From Daphnia carinata (taxonomy: Eukaryota > Arthropoda > Branchiopoda > Diplostraca > Daphniidae), in the NCBI RefSeq assembly GCF_022539665.2, contig NC_081338.1:3781679-3845678 (forward strand): a DNA stretch of 64,000 bases, read 5' to 3'. The notes beneath the pieces were generated by a model. It had not been told where the DNA came from. It worked only from the letters and a program-made list of their open reading frames with translations, and did not search any database. Of the stretch, positions 35,437 through 48,225 are shown one piece after another. The position numbers and the translations under genes were made by a program. Numbering within the stretch: position 1 is the stretch's first letter; each line of letters opens with the position of its first letter.

Positions 35437-38021
35437 ATGTTTTCGTTGTCGCATCTTATCGGTGCGCTCAGTATTTGGGGTGGTGTTCCAGCTTTACTCG
35501 TTTCTTATTTGATTTACTCGTCATTCGAAGACATTGATCCGGAAGGACCTATAAAGGATACCAAGGTAAACTGAACTGTACGAAGTCTGTATTTTTTTTT
35601 TCGCAAGAACTGAATTTCATTAGCATTTTGAATAGAAAGAAAAAAACAAGAACCTTAAGACAGAACTGGTTTTATTCAAATGTAGTTAGTTTCCCGTTAA
35701 TTTCGGGTCGGACCCATATGTTTACCTCGAGGATCTAAGAATGTCTGTTCTCGTTCGAATCTCTAGACACACGCACAAAAAAAGAATGGGAAGAGATTGA
35801 TCGATGTAACAAACTCACACGTTGTCTGCCACTTCATTTTCGTTTTTGTGATGCGCATTGATGATTTTCTGAAAACGATCTGCTTCTTCTATCCAGACAT
35901 TCCGGACGGAATATGATTTCATCATCATCGGAGCAGGATCGGCCGGAGCGGTTGTGGCCAACCGGTTAACTGAGCAATCCAACTGGAACGTGTTGGTACT
36001 GGAAGCTGGAGGGGATGAAACCATCTTCTCCGATATCCCCGGCGCTGTGCAGTACCTCCAGCGCACCGACATTGATTGGCAGTATAAAACAGTGCCCCAG
36101 GAAGGTGCTTGTCTTGCTTTCAACGACAACAGGTAGATCTGTTTTTTTTTTTTTACAATTGACGTTGAATTAGAAATAATTGCATTGACACGGTGTAGGT
36201 GCAACTGGCCTCGCGGTAGAGTCCTCGGCGGCTCGTCCGTCCTCAATTACATGTTGTACGTCAGAGGGAATAAAAAGGATTACGACGAGTGGGAAAGAAT
36301 GGGAAACACTGGATGGTCCTACGATGATGTATTGCCTTACTTTATCAAGTCAGAAGATAATCGCAATCCCTACATAGCAGACAATAAGGAATATCATGGA
36401 ACAGGAGGTTACCTGACTGTCCAAGAACCGCCTTACATTACGCCACTTCTCAATGCGTTTATTGAAGCAGGCGTTGAAATGGGTTACGAAAATAAAGATG
36501 GCAACGCGGCAAGTCAGACAGGTGGCTTAAAATTCCGAGAATTAATTTAATATTACAAAAAAAAAAAAAGAAAATCTGTTTAACTGGTGCAATTCATTAC
36601 AGGTTTCATGAAGGCTCAGGCAACTGTCAGGAGAGGGTCGCGATGCTCCACCTCAAAAGCTTTCCTGCGGCCTGCCCGCAAACGTCACAATTTGGACATT
36701 TCGAAACACTCGCTGGTGCACAAGATCGTTATCGATCCATCAACCAAGCAAGCGACAGCAGTGCGTTTCGAGAAGAAAGGTGTGATGTATCAAATCGAGG
36801 CCAAGAAAGAAATTATTCTGTCAGCCGGGTCGGTCAACAGCCCGCAGTTGTTGATGTTGAGCGGGGTAGGTCCAGCCGATCACCTCCAGTCGTTCGGCAT
36901 TCCCGTCATTGCAGATTTACCCGTTGGCAATAACCTGCAAGATCACATTGCGTTGGGTGGCATGATGTTTACGGTGGACAAAGTAATTGAAATGCGTGAG
37001 ACAGAGCGTGAATCACGTCTCCTAACGGCTCTTTTTGTTTGTTTTTTTTTGTTTTTTTTTGGCAGCCTTTCGCCGTGATGGACTTTCGGTACTTTACGTT
37101 CCCAGCCGTGCTGAATTATACAATCAATAGGGCTGGACCTTTGTCAACGTTAGGTGGTTGCGAGGGACTCGCGTGGGTCAATACCAAATACGCGGACGCA
37201 ACTGGTGATTGGCCAGACATTGAATTTCACTTCGTTGCGGGAGCGCCTCCGTCGGACGGCGGCAATATCATTCGATACAATCACGGTGTCAAAGATTCTA
37301 CCTGGAACGCGTATTACAAGCAGCTGGAACACAAGGACGCTTGGCAATTGATCCCCATGTTGCTGCGTCCCAAATCAACGGGGACTATCCGGCTGGCCTC
37401 TAACGATCCGTACACGGCCCCGCTGATTGATCCCAAATATTTCGATAACGTCCAGGATTTGAACGTTCTCATCGAAGGCACGAAGATCGCTTTAGCTCTG
37501 AGCAAAACCCAAGCTTTCAGCAGAATGGGGAGTAAGTTCTACGATAAGATTTTCCCCGGCTGTGAGGAGTTCACTCCGTTCACGGACGATTATTGGGGCT
37601 GCTTCATCCGCCATTATTCGTCCACTATTTATCATCCAGCCGGTACCTGCAAAATGGGACCTTCGTCGGATGACACAACCGTCGTTGATCCTCGATTACG
37701 AGTTCATGGAATTCAAGGATTAAGCGTGGTCGATTGCTCCATCATGCCAAACGTCGTTTCCGGAAACACCAACGCCCCTGCGGTATGATCCATTTCATTG
37801 AGTTTCATTGAATTATTATTCAAAATTGGCCCCCCTTTTTTTTTTTTTCTCAGATTATGATTGGAGAAAAGGCATCGGACATGATTAAAGAGGATTGGCT
37901 ACTTAATAGAAACGCAGATTCTCAGTTGAACGATGCAGTTGATGAGATGGGAAGGGCAAATGTGGCCACATTAGAAGGAGATGGTGAAACAGACGTGTCA
38001 GAATCCAATTCATTGAATTGA
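35437..38021 (+). CDS. GMC oxidoreductase A (glucose dehydrogenase-like, 650 aa)
   Basis: Six exons in phase: 35437-35565, 35897-36132, 36199-36521, 36603-36982, 37066-37782 and 37854-38021 (TGA). The family oxidises alcohol groups with FAD. An N-terminal hydrophobic segment (about residues 5-27) could be a signal anchor. The FAD-binding GAGSAG lies at 55-60. GMC signature 1 is [18 protein letters not shown] and signature 2 lies in [18 protein letters not shown]. The catalytic His sits in [10 protein letters not shown] (about 546) and the partner Asn in SGNTNAP (about 592). An upstream in-frame GTG extension (from 35359) has no ATG, so the first ATG was used. An AATAAA signal lies at 38244-38249. 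This is the first of four tandem paralogues and has the longest C-terminal tail, which is acidic. The substrate (sugar, ecdysteroid or other alcohol) is unknown. Confidence 0.94.
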
Positions 38022-39847
38022 AAATTTCCTAGCTCACCCCCTGTCATTTTTGTTGAAATTTATCGACGTGTCATACATGTTGAAGAATCCATTGAAGCGA
38101 GCAGCTTGTTTCGCTTCATAGGTCATACTCAAATTTTTTTATGTAAATGAATACCGGTGCACAATACTCAAGCTATGTCATCCGCAAACGGATAAGGATC
38201 AACTTGCCTAACCGCATAAATCGATTTTGTCCTCTATGAAAACAATAAAAGCCTGTCAATGGTTAATTATATTAACCTAATGCATTGATACTATTTCAAC
38301 TGTTTTGTATGAAAATGAGACTATTGGTTCTCCGTGCGCGTTTTCATCTTGCGAATTTGATGCGACGTAACGTTCGATTACACTCGTTAATTTATTGTAG
38401 CGGTTCGTAAACTACCGTTTCGCAAGACGCTGTGATTCGAATGCCAAAAGCGATCGAGTAAACGAGTTTAACATGGAGCTCTGATTTCTTATAGAAGTGA
38501 CAGACACCAAATGTTTCACGCACTTACAGGCCATCATTTTTATTTAAGGGTGCACACGAAAATAATTTTGAGTTTTAAAAAAGGAACTGTTTCTTTTGAT
38601 CAGGTGCTATGTCGTCAGACTGCAACCTGTTGACTCTTAGCGATAGCTTTCTGATTCTCTTTGTAACACGACATTCTTATACCTGTTGAGCAAACCTTTT
38701 TCTCTTCAAATTGCTCGCTGACGACATTGACCTGGTTGCCCCATCCAAGTTTGCAACACGCTAGTTTTACGTATCCTTCTCGTTAACTACCCCTAAAATT
38801 TAGTTGTGCTTTTAAACTATATTCAAGAAAGCTGGACACGTCGATATCAAATAATCGCTTAAATGTGTTGACTTAGTAACACACTGAGGGCCCGTACAAT
38901 TTGTTACGTTTATCAAACCGTGACTTGTGTAATGCGACGTTCGCAAGAGTACGAGGCATGCATTTAAAAGAAAAGAAACTGGAAAAAATTGTTGGGAAAA
39001 AAAATTCCGCGTGCCATTTCGTGCAAACGAAATATTAGAAATTCCTTACCGCCGCGAAAAAGAAAAGGAAATATTTAAAATGTCTAGTTCAAGCGGAGCC
39101 ATGGTTTGCATTATCTGCATTTTCCCGATACAAACACACTTGCAATAATCAAACTATGCTGAACTGCATCAGCAATTTAAGTGGGCCAACTTCGTTAGTG
39201 CAGAGGCATTTTATTTCTCATAATTACGCAAATCAAAGTCAAGAGAAACTTTAGATGTTTGGTTAATGATTTTTCATTTGATCAACAACTACTTGGTGAA
39301 AACGAATGTGGATTCGATCAGGAGCTCCTCATTTCGCGGTAATTCCCCGTTAAGTAATTTTTCATGTTCTAATAGTTGCCCAGCTTGATTGGTATTTAAA
39401 GATAACCAGTTGACTGGTCTTCCTGTAAAACTCGATGACAAAGGGCGAGGTCGAAATATAGGGCAATAGTCCATGCACTTCTGGGAGACATATAGACACA
39501 CATTCTATACAAATTTCGTCATCGTTAATTTTCTAAATGCGTTACTAAAGATGTGCAACATCTTTGCGTGTGACGTGCGCACACATCACGTAATTTTCCA
39601 TCAAAAGTGTAGTGCATTTTTCGACCATGTTTGGATCTCGTTGAAACTGGATTGAAACATTGGACTCCCATTTCTGGTGGCCATTTTCATCTTGTATTTT
39701 ATTTTAAATTATTATTTTTCTCCTTTGCGCCCCATCTGCCTTTGATTTCCCATTATTTTTACTCAGGGAAAAGGTCATCTCGTAGAGGTGGAAACCAGTT
39801 GTGGCTTCGAAGTCGAGCCGATCGGACGTAGCTGTAGTTTATTCGCC
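38022..39847. other. Intergenic between GMC genes A and B
   Basis: 3' UTR of gene A up to about 38270, then 1.5 kb with no recognisable gene or repeat. It probably includes the promoter of gene B. Confidence 0.4.
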
Positions 39848-42683
39848 ATGTCTTTGGCGCATTTGGTTGGATCAATCAGTTTGTGGACCGCTGTACCGTC
39901 GGTAGTACTCACGTCACTGGTTTTGAGTATCTTTGAAAGAAGCAATCCGGAAGGACGTGTCAGTGACACTAACGTAAGTTTTAATTATGATTATTCATGC
40001 AAAATTCTGCCTTGTTTTTTACATGAAAACATTCGTCTTGATGTCAATTATTTCTCTGACATTTTCCCGTTTTGCTTGACGATGAGAGACGAGCCGAGCA
40101 GAATTTCTAACATTAACTGCTTCGCAATTCTATATAGTTTTAACTCACTATGCCATCGATGTACCGGATTGAAACTCTTGTGAAATTTTAAAATGAAAAA
40201 AAAAAAAAGAAGAAGAAAGAAAGAAAACTGGTTTTTTTCAGGGAAGTTGAATTACCGTTAACCTGATAGACAATGTCGTTTCGGCGATGCTGGTTCGATG
40301 TCTACGTGAGACGGTGACATGGCCTTCATTCTATGTCCTAGAATTTTGTTGTTGCTCCTATGTATCTAGAAAAAAAAAATCCAAACAAAATTTTCACTGC
40401 TATCACTTACTTCAAACCCGTATAATTTTTTAGGAAAACAAATACTAGAATTAAAAACAAAAATCCTAATCAGCGAGTGGGGCGTGTCCCAATCACGCTA
40501 CAAAATGTACCGTTAAATCTTGAATTTTTTCTTTTCAAAGCAGTTTAACCAATTCATCATTAAAGATATTATGTCGAGACCTTTGTTTATTACAATTTTT
40601 CTCTTCCACCTCCAGGAAATCAAAATCGAATATGATTTCATCGTCATTGGAGCGGGATCGTCTGGAGCTGTTGTGGCTAACCGGCTCACTGAGGTAGCTG
40701 ACTGGAAAGTGCTACTATTAGAAGCTGGAGGAGATGAAACAATCGTATCGGATATTCCAGCAACGGCCTTCTATCTCCAGCGTACCAACATCGACTGGCA
40801 ATACAGAACAGTGACCCAAACTGGCTCGTGCCTTGCTTTCAACGACAACAAGTAAACTCATTCACAAACGAAAATGAAAGGTATGGCAATGCAAATATCC
40901 GTTCGCGTTTCTCTCACGGTGCAGGTGCAACTGGCCGCGAGGTAAAATCCTCGGTGGCTCGTCCGTCCTCAATTACATGTTGTACGTCAGAGGGAATAAA
41001 AAGGATTACGACGATTGGGAAGACATGGGGAACACTGGATGGTCTTTCGCTGATGTCCTGCCTTATTTTATCAAATCGGAAGACAATCGAAATCCGTACT
41101 TGGCAGCCAACACGGAATATCACGGGACGGGAGGGTACCTGACTGTTCAAGAACCGCCGTTTAGCACACCACTTATTGGGGCCTTCATACAAGGTGGCCT
41201 AGAGCTGGGCTATGAGCATGTCGATTGCAACGCAGCTCAGCAAACAGGTTGCTAATGTTTGGAGTGTCGTCCATCGTTCGATTATGTAAATGAACGATTT
41301 TTCTAGGATTTATGAAGGCTCAAGGAACTATCCGCAGAGGATCACGATGTTCAACGGCCAAAGCCTTCCTGCGGCCTATACGTGACCGTCCCAATTTGCA
41401 CATCTCGATGAATTCACTCGTCCACAAGATCGTTATTGATCCGGAAACTAAACAAGCCACAGCTGTCCGTTTTGAGAAAGACGGACAAATCTATGTAGTT
41501 GAAGCTAAAAAAGAAATCATCCTGTCAGCGGGAGCAGTCAACACTCCTCAATTATTGATGTTGAGCGGAGTAGGTCCTGCCGATCACTTACAATCGTTTA
41601 ATATTCCAGTGATTGCGGATCTTCCAGTAGGTGACAATCTTCAGGACCACATTTCGTTGGGTGGCATGGTGTTTACCTTCGATCACGTAATTCTAAATTT
41701 GTAAACAATGTTTTTACGTTATGATAATGAATTGAACTTCATTTTTGAAGCCTTACAGCGTAATGGACGCGCGATATTTTAACATCCCGTCGATTTTGAA
41801 TTGGACTATCAATGGAGTTGGCCCGTTGACCACATTGGGTGGGGTCGAAGGTTTGGCTTGGGTCAACACAAAATACGCGACGGGAAAAGATTGGCCCGAC
41901 ATTCAATTTATGTTTGTGGCTGGAACGCCGACTTCCGATTTCGGTTCCATAGTGAAAGCCAATAACGGCGTCAGAGACGAAGTCTGGGACGCGTACTACA
42001 AACCCATAGAAGGAAGAGACACATGGCAAATCATTCCGAAATTACTTCGTCCGGAATCAACAGGAACCATCCGGCTGGCATCAGCTGATCCTCACACCGC
42101 CCCGTTAATCGATCCGAAATATTTCGAAAGGGAACAGGACCTCAAAGTGCTCATCGAGGGAACGAAGATCGCCTTGGCTCTGGGTAAAACGCAAGCGTTT
42201 CAACAAATCGGGACTAAATTTTACGACGCCATTTTCCCCGGATGCGAGGCGTTCACTCCGTTCACGGATGACTACTGGGGCTGCTTCATCCGTCATTATT
42301 CGTCCACCATTTATCACGCGTCTGGTACCTGTAAAATGGGCCCGGCGTCCGATAAGACGGCCGTTGTCGATCCCACGTTGAAAGTTTATGGAATTAAAGG
42401 ACTTCGTGTTATCGATTGCTCCATCATGCCTAAAATCGTATCAGGCAACACTAATGCTCCAGCGGTAAGTTAAACTTAAAAAAAAAAAATGAGATCGCAG
42501 TCTTTAAAATGAAAATCGGTTGTTGATTTCTTACAGATTATGATTGGGGAGAAAGGTTCAGATTTAATTAAAGCAGACTGGCCGCTGAGCAAACGAGAGA
42601 ACGCAACAGATTCTCAGTTTGAACAGGCGGTGCCTCTTCACGTCGATGAGTTAAACATTGGCGAGAACTTCGTTAGCAGTTGA
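39848..42683 (+). CDS. GMC oxidoreductase B (641 aa)
   Basis: Six exons in phase: 39848-39973, 40616-40851, 40925-41247, 41307-41686, 41751-42464 and 42537-42683 (TGA). The domains are as in gene A: N-terminal hydrophobic segment, FAD motif [13 protein letters not shown] from residue 54, [18 protein letters not shown] and [14 protein letters not shown]. Two features set it apart. The catalytic-His motif is [10 protein letters not shown], where the other three have [10 protein letters not shown], and exon 5 is 714 nt, one codon shorter than in the others. Exon 2, intron 2 (73 nt) and the start of exon 3 closely match gene D, which suggests gene conversion. The tail carries no extra domain. Confidence 0.94.
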
Positions 42684-44261
42684 ATCAAAACAAGTTTGGC
42701 CGTTCCCGGTGTCTCGTTGCGAAATTGACCAATCGATCTTTTACGATTTCATTTGTCGTTAATTTATTTATATGTGCGTCATACCTCATCGTGTTGCAAA
42801 AATGCCCCGGCTGGTCCATTTCAACCAAATGATTCATTAAATCCTGATTAATGTTTTCTTTTTTTAATATTTATTATTTCTCGGAGGAAGCGATTCGTTT
42901 TAGTAAATCAGCCACTGGATGAAAAACGAATTTTTATTGGCATCATTATTCTCTGGCCATCTTTAAGATATATTTATAAGCACGTCTTGGTAGGATAGCA
43001 ATTACACAGTGATGCCGTGTAGTGTGCTCTTGGCTTAAAGTTAAGCTACCCCATTGGCTTCAATTACTTGTTGCATTTTTTTTTGGAGGGGAATGTACTC
43101 GAAAACCCTCATGTCTGCAAGAGCGGACGGCGAATTATGCTTCATTAGAATATTATCCCGAAGTTGGATCCCTCGGGATAAACGGTTGCATACATTTGGC
43201 TTCGATCGGGATAAAACACGCACACGAAAACTATTGAATGGGCCGGATTTACTTCATAAAAAAAAACACACTAAATTCGGATATCCCGTTTTTTGCTGTC
43301 ATATTGGGCCGACCTTCGGATGAACTCTATAAGAGGCTGATTGTAAACAACGTTAGAAGTGGACTCCTTTCATAACGCCTTCTCAATCGAAGAGCTATTC
43401 TCATCCGGTGCGTACCCGGGGTACAATTGATCGTACCCAAGATCTCAGTCAAATCGCTAGTCCAAATCCAGAAGTTGTGCACACAACTCCATGATACGAC
43501 TGTTAGAGCTGCATTCCATTAATGAATACTCAGTGAACTTGCTTCCCATTGTTGCAAAATTTCTTTTTTTTTCGTTCCAGAATGTTTGATAGTTAAGGGT
43601 CGGCCTTGATTGGCATTTGATGAAGTAGATAAGCAAATAGGAAAAGTTTGGCTTCCTGAAGAGGTAAAAAAGAACCAGTCCTGCAAGAAAAGAGCCTGCA
43701 AATTAGGAGCAACATTCATAGTCATCTAATTAAATTCTTTTTTTTTTCTGTTTTGTTCTTTTATTTTCTAAGGGTAGGAACCAGATGATAAATATCGACG
43801 ACTAGTACACAATGCCACAAAATGCTTGATTTGTTACGAATGTCAATCGAATCTTAAACTGACTCCACTCGAAATTTGCATAACATTCATTTATTTAAAA
43901 AATAACAATTTTGAATTCTCCTTCCCTCCTTATATTTCATTATTTACTGATTGGCTTAAACACGTATTTTGTTATCTATATTAACGAAACCCTTTGAGCT
44001 ATGGATTTCAAAAATATTTTAATAAATTCCTTTTTCTTTTCGAATTCAACTTTCCGATGTTCGTGATGTTGGCCCTAAGGGTATAAAAACAAGTTTGACC
44101 AGTTCCAACGAAACCTGCACACGCATGCAAATAAGCACAGCCAATGCATACATATCAGGCCAGCTTTGATCTTTTTGGTTGCCTGTTGCTGCTACTAATC
44201 TAAAATGGGGATTCAGAACCGGATTACTTATTAATCTACGTCCCGACGCTCAGCCCAGTGG
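42684..44261. other. Intergenic between GMC genes B and C
   Basis: No gene or GMC relic was recognised. Poly-T runs near 43077 and 43740 and general AT-richness only. Confidence 0.4.
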
Positions 44262-44330
44262 ATGGTCTTGAATATATTTTTTCTTACTGGTCTGTTGTCA
44301 GTTGGCTGTTCACTTGCGACCAGTGATAAC

Positions 44331-47075
44331 ATGTCGCTTACACAGATCGTCGGCAATCTGAACTTGTGGATATCGTTCCCTGCCGTTTTCCTCTACTATT
44401 TGTTCTACAGTTCATTTGAAAGGGACGATCCGGAAGGCTACGTGACCGATGCCGAGGTAATAATTGTGTGAGTGTGAACAAATGATCGACACTAATGTTC
44501 AGTTATCGTGAGAGTTAATTCAATTTCGAAAAAGAGCCGATTGCCACTTGTGCGGTATTTCGTTGATGTAAATCGATTTTCATTTGATGGCCGCTGTTTG
44601 GAGCTGTGAAAAGCTTTAAGTTGGAGTCAACGGGTACTTTTACCTGTTGACTTGTCGTCTAGCCACACCCATTTGAACTTCTGGTCTACGTGCCCCTCTC
44701 ACGCTTTGCCATTCTCGCGAGTCCCAACGTAACACAAAACTCGTTTTTCTTCGTGCATGATGCAGTGGTATCGATATGTATATAGCCTTGAGATACCACC
44801 ATCAGTCTCTTTTGGCGATCCAACTGAAAGACAAGGCAGTGACTAGGGTTGCCCAAGTCACGTACGCTTTAATAGAGGAATTTCTTTGAAAACGTTTCGA
44901 CATTTTTGGCACGACCAAATCTCGCTCGTTTAAGGCAAATCAATCGTACGATTTCCTGATTATTTTCATTTAAGGTTGTAAGAGGTAGAATGCGAATTTT
45001 TTACATCAGGTTTTGTCGTTAAGGTGTTTCTGTTATGTACTTCCGGGATGGAAGATTTCAGTTAATGATGATTCAATTTTTTTTTGCATTTAGAATATTC
45101 TAACCGAATATGATTTCATCGTCATTGGAGCCGGATCGGCGGGAGCTGTTGTGGCCAACAGGCTGTCTGAGGTGTCTAACTGGAACGTGCTGTTACTGGA
45201 AGCTGGCGGAGATGAAGGATTGATGACGGATATTCCAGGAGCTGTGCAACTCCTTCAGCGTACGAGCATCGACTGGAAATATCGAACGGTGGAACAAACA
45301 GGGGCGTGTCTTGCATTCAACGATAACAAGTAAAAAATCATTCATTTCCAATTTTTTTTTTTTTTTCAGCAATTACACCTTGTGTTCTGTGTAAATAGAT
45401 GTAATTGGCCGCGCGGCAAAGTACTGGGAGGCTCGTCCGTCCTTAATTACATGTTGTACGTGAGAGGCAACAAGCGAGATTACGATTCGTGGGCCGCTGC
45501 CGGCAATACCGGATGGTCCTACGAAGATGTTTTACCTTATTTCAAAAAATCCGAAGATAATCGCAATCCTTACATAGCCGCCAATACAAAATATCACGGA
45601 ACAGGCGGATACTTAACGGTCCAGGAACCGGCGTGGACCACTCCGCTTGCCGCCGCTTTTGTCGAAGGTGGCGTTGAAATGGGCTATGAAAATAATGACG
45701 GCAATGCTGCCAAGCAAACAGGTACACCTCATTATAATGAGACGTCCCATCCATTTAAAATTGACGTTAAACGAATACTTTTCCGATCAAAGGCTTTATG
45801 TTGATCCAAGCAACCAACAGGAGAGGGCATAGATGTTCAACGGCCAAAGCCTTTTTGCGACCCATTCGCCATCGTCCGAACTTGCACATTTCAATGCGTT
45901 CTCACGTCCACAAGATCATTATTGATTCTGGAACTAAACAGGCGACTGCTGTCCGTTTCGAGAAGAAGGGGCAAATATACCAAGTCAATGCAAAGAAGGA
46001 GATTATCGTGTCAGCGGGATCGGTCAACAGTCCTCAATTATTGATGTTGAGCGGAGTGGGTCCAGCCGATCACCTCCAATCGCTTGGTATTCCGGTGATT
46101 GCTGATCTTCCAGTAGGTGATAATCTCCAAGATCACATCGCGTTAGGAGGCATGGTGTTTACCGTGGATAAGGTAAACTCTTTTATGTTTGAGGAAAGAC
46201 GACAGCAATTGATTTTTGAATTTTTAAAGCCTTTCGGTTCAACAGAAGCACGTTATTATACTTTGCCTGCGTTCCTCAAATATATGGTGAATTCATCAGG
46301 TCCATTAGCATCGCTGGGTGGGTGTGAGGGTTTGGCTTGGGTCAATACAAAGTACGCCGATCCTTCTGAAGACTTCCCGGATATCGAGTTCCACTTTGTT
46401 TCTGGAACGCCAGCGTCTGACAGCGGGCGATCTATTCGTTTCAACAACGGCGTCAGAGACGAGATCTGGGAAAAGTATTACAAGCCGATTATGGACAAGG
46501 ACATGTGGCAAGTGATCCCCATGTTACTTCGTCCGGAATCGACTGGAACTATTAGACTGGCTTCAACCGATCCGCGCACGGCCCCGCTTATCGATCCGAA
46601 ATACTTCAGTAAAATACAAGATCTCAAGGTGCTCGTTGAAGGAACGAAAATCGGCTTGGCCCTCAGTAAAACAGAAGCTTTCCAGAAACTTGGAAGTAAA
46701 TTTTACGACGCCATCTTTCCCGGTTGCGAGGCGCACACTCCATGGACGGATGATTACTGGGAATGTTTCATCCGCCATTACTCTCAAACGATTTACCATC
46801 CAGCCGGCACCTGCAAAATGGGCCCGTCTACGGATCCAACAGCCGTCGTTGATCCGACATTGAAAGTTCACGGAATTAAAGGATTGAGGGTGGTCGATTG
46901 TTCCATCATGCCCAACGTCGTGTCCGGCAACACTAACGCTCCAACGGTACGTGAATTTAAAAGGCTGTTTACTTGTTTCAGTTTGTTTTGATCACATATT
47001 CGAATTTTTTCATAGATTATGATAGGAGAAAAAGCATCGGATATGATCAAAGCAGATTGGCTCTTCATCAAGTGA
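44331..47075 (+). CDS. GMC oxidoreductase C (613 aa)
   Basis: Six exons in phase: 44331-44456, 45094-45329, 45399-45721, 45793-46172, 46230-46946 and 47016-47075 (TGA). FAD motif [41 protein letters not shown] and VVSGNTNAP are all present. The last exon is only 20 codons, so this paralogue lacks the tail of A, B and D. The ATG at 44331 matches the start of its paralogues. An in-frame upstream ATG at 44262 would add 23 residues that look like a signal peptide (MVLNIFFLTGLLSVGCSL), so a longer, possibly secreted form is possible. Intron 4 is 57 nt, divisible by three and without a stop, so its retention would insert 19 residues. Confidence 0.93.
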
Positions 47076-48225
47076 AAACAACAAGCAATTTTTATGCATA
47101 CGCTCAAGAACGTGATGGAACCGTGATCGAATTCACAGTCAAGAGGAAACAAAGTACCAGAGTTCCATGTTACGAAAATTCCTCTAAAAAAAACTTTACA
47201 TTCTCGGTACGATATGACGTCACTGTCCTGGATAACAAGCCAACATGTTTTCAATTTGTACAATTATTTTTATAATGTGAGCGCAATTATGGAACGCGCA
47301 AATGTTTGAATCATTTCTAAAACAAATAATTCGTTTGATTTTTTGTGAACGCTTTGTCGAATGGAGAGCCATTTATCTCAGGGGTCCTCATTTCGGAAAT
47401 GTTGAAATAATCACTTTAAAAAAAAAATTAATGTTTCCTATTAGTTTGAATTGCGTTTTGTTGCTTCTGGAGCGCGAAGTCTAATCAATCGTTCAAACAA
47501 CTTGACCTACATCAATGGAAGTGAATAGTCAGGCTCGGTTTATTCTACTGGAACATAATAATCCTGTCGATTTGCATAAATTCTTAAGAAATAAACGAAG
47601 GCCAAGTGACATTTTTCCCGATTAAGAACGTGTAAACAACTAAGAAAAATGCCGAGTCACGCTGATGAAGGAAATTTGCATTACTTGTGCGTCTCACCTT
47701 CCGTTGAGGTGACCCCTTCGAGAACCTTTTTTCATTCACCGTCTTTCCTATGGATCAAAAAGTTTAACGACTTTGACCCAAAACAAGAGGTAAATCTGTT
47801 TTCAAAGGATCGTCTTTGTTTTAAACCCTTTTCTAACGTACAGCCACAACTCTAGCCCAGACAGTTGATTTTCTTTCGTTTCGTCTTCTTCATTGTTATT
47901 CTTATCGCCCTTTTAGGTTATCGTAACGCTTGAGAATGCCGGAAGGCTCTTAAGAAAAGAGGGATGAATAGTTTAGAAAAAGAAAAGAAAAAAAAAAACA
48001 CGGGGAGAAGGTCATTGCCAGCTTGTTGCGTCAGGTCCAAACCCGTTGTACACACACACGCACACGGCATTCAGGTTTTTCTACATTGAGAACTCGTTCG
48101 CCAGTTGTTGAAGTTTGTTCGGCACCGCAAGTCTAAGACTGTCGTCCGGGCAGGTTTTCCCGACGAAAATTGTACCAGTAGACCATATATAGTTTTGCTT
48201 TTTATTGTTTATCAAGTGGATCGAC
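47076..48225. other. Intergenic between GMC genes C and D
   Basis: 3' UTR of C and presumed promoter of D. A short cacacacacg repeat occurs near 48050. No gene is supported. Confidence 0.4.
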
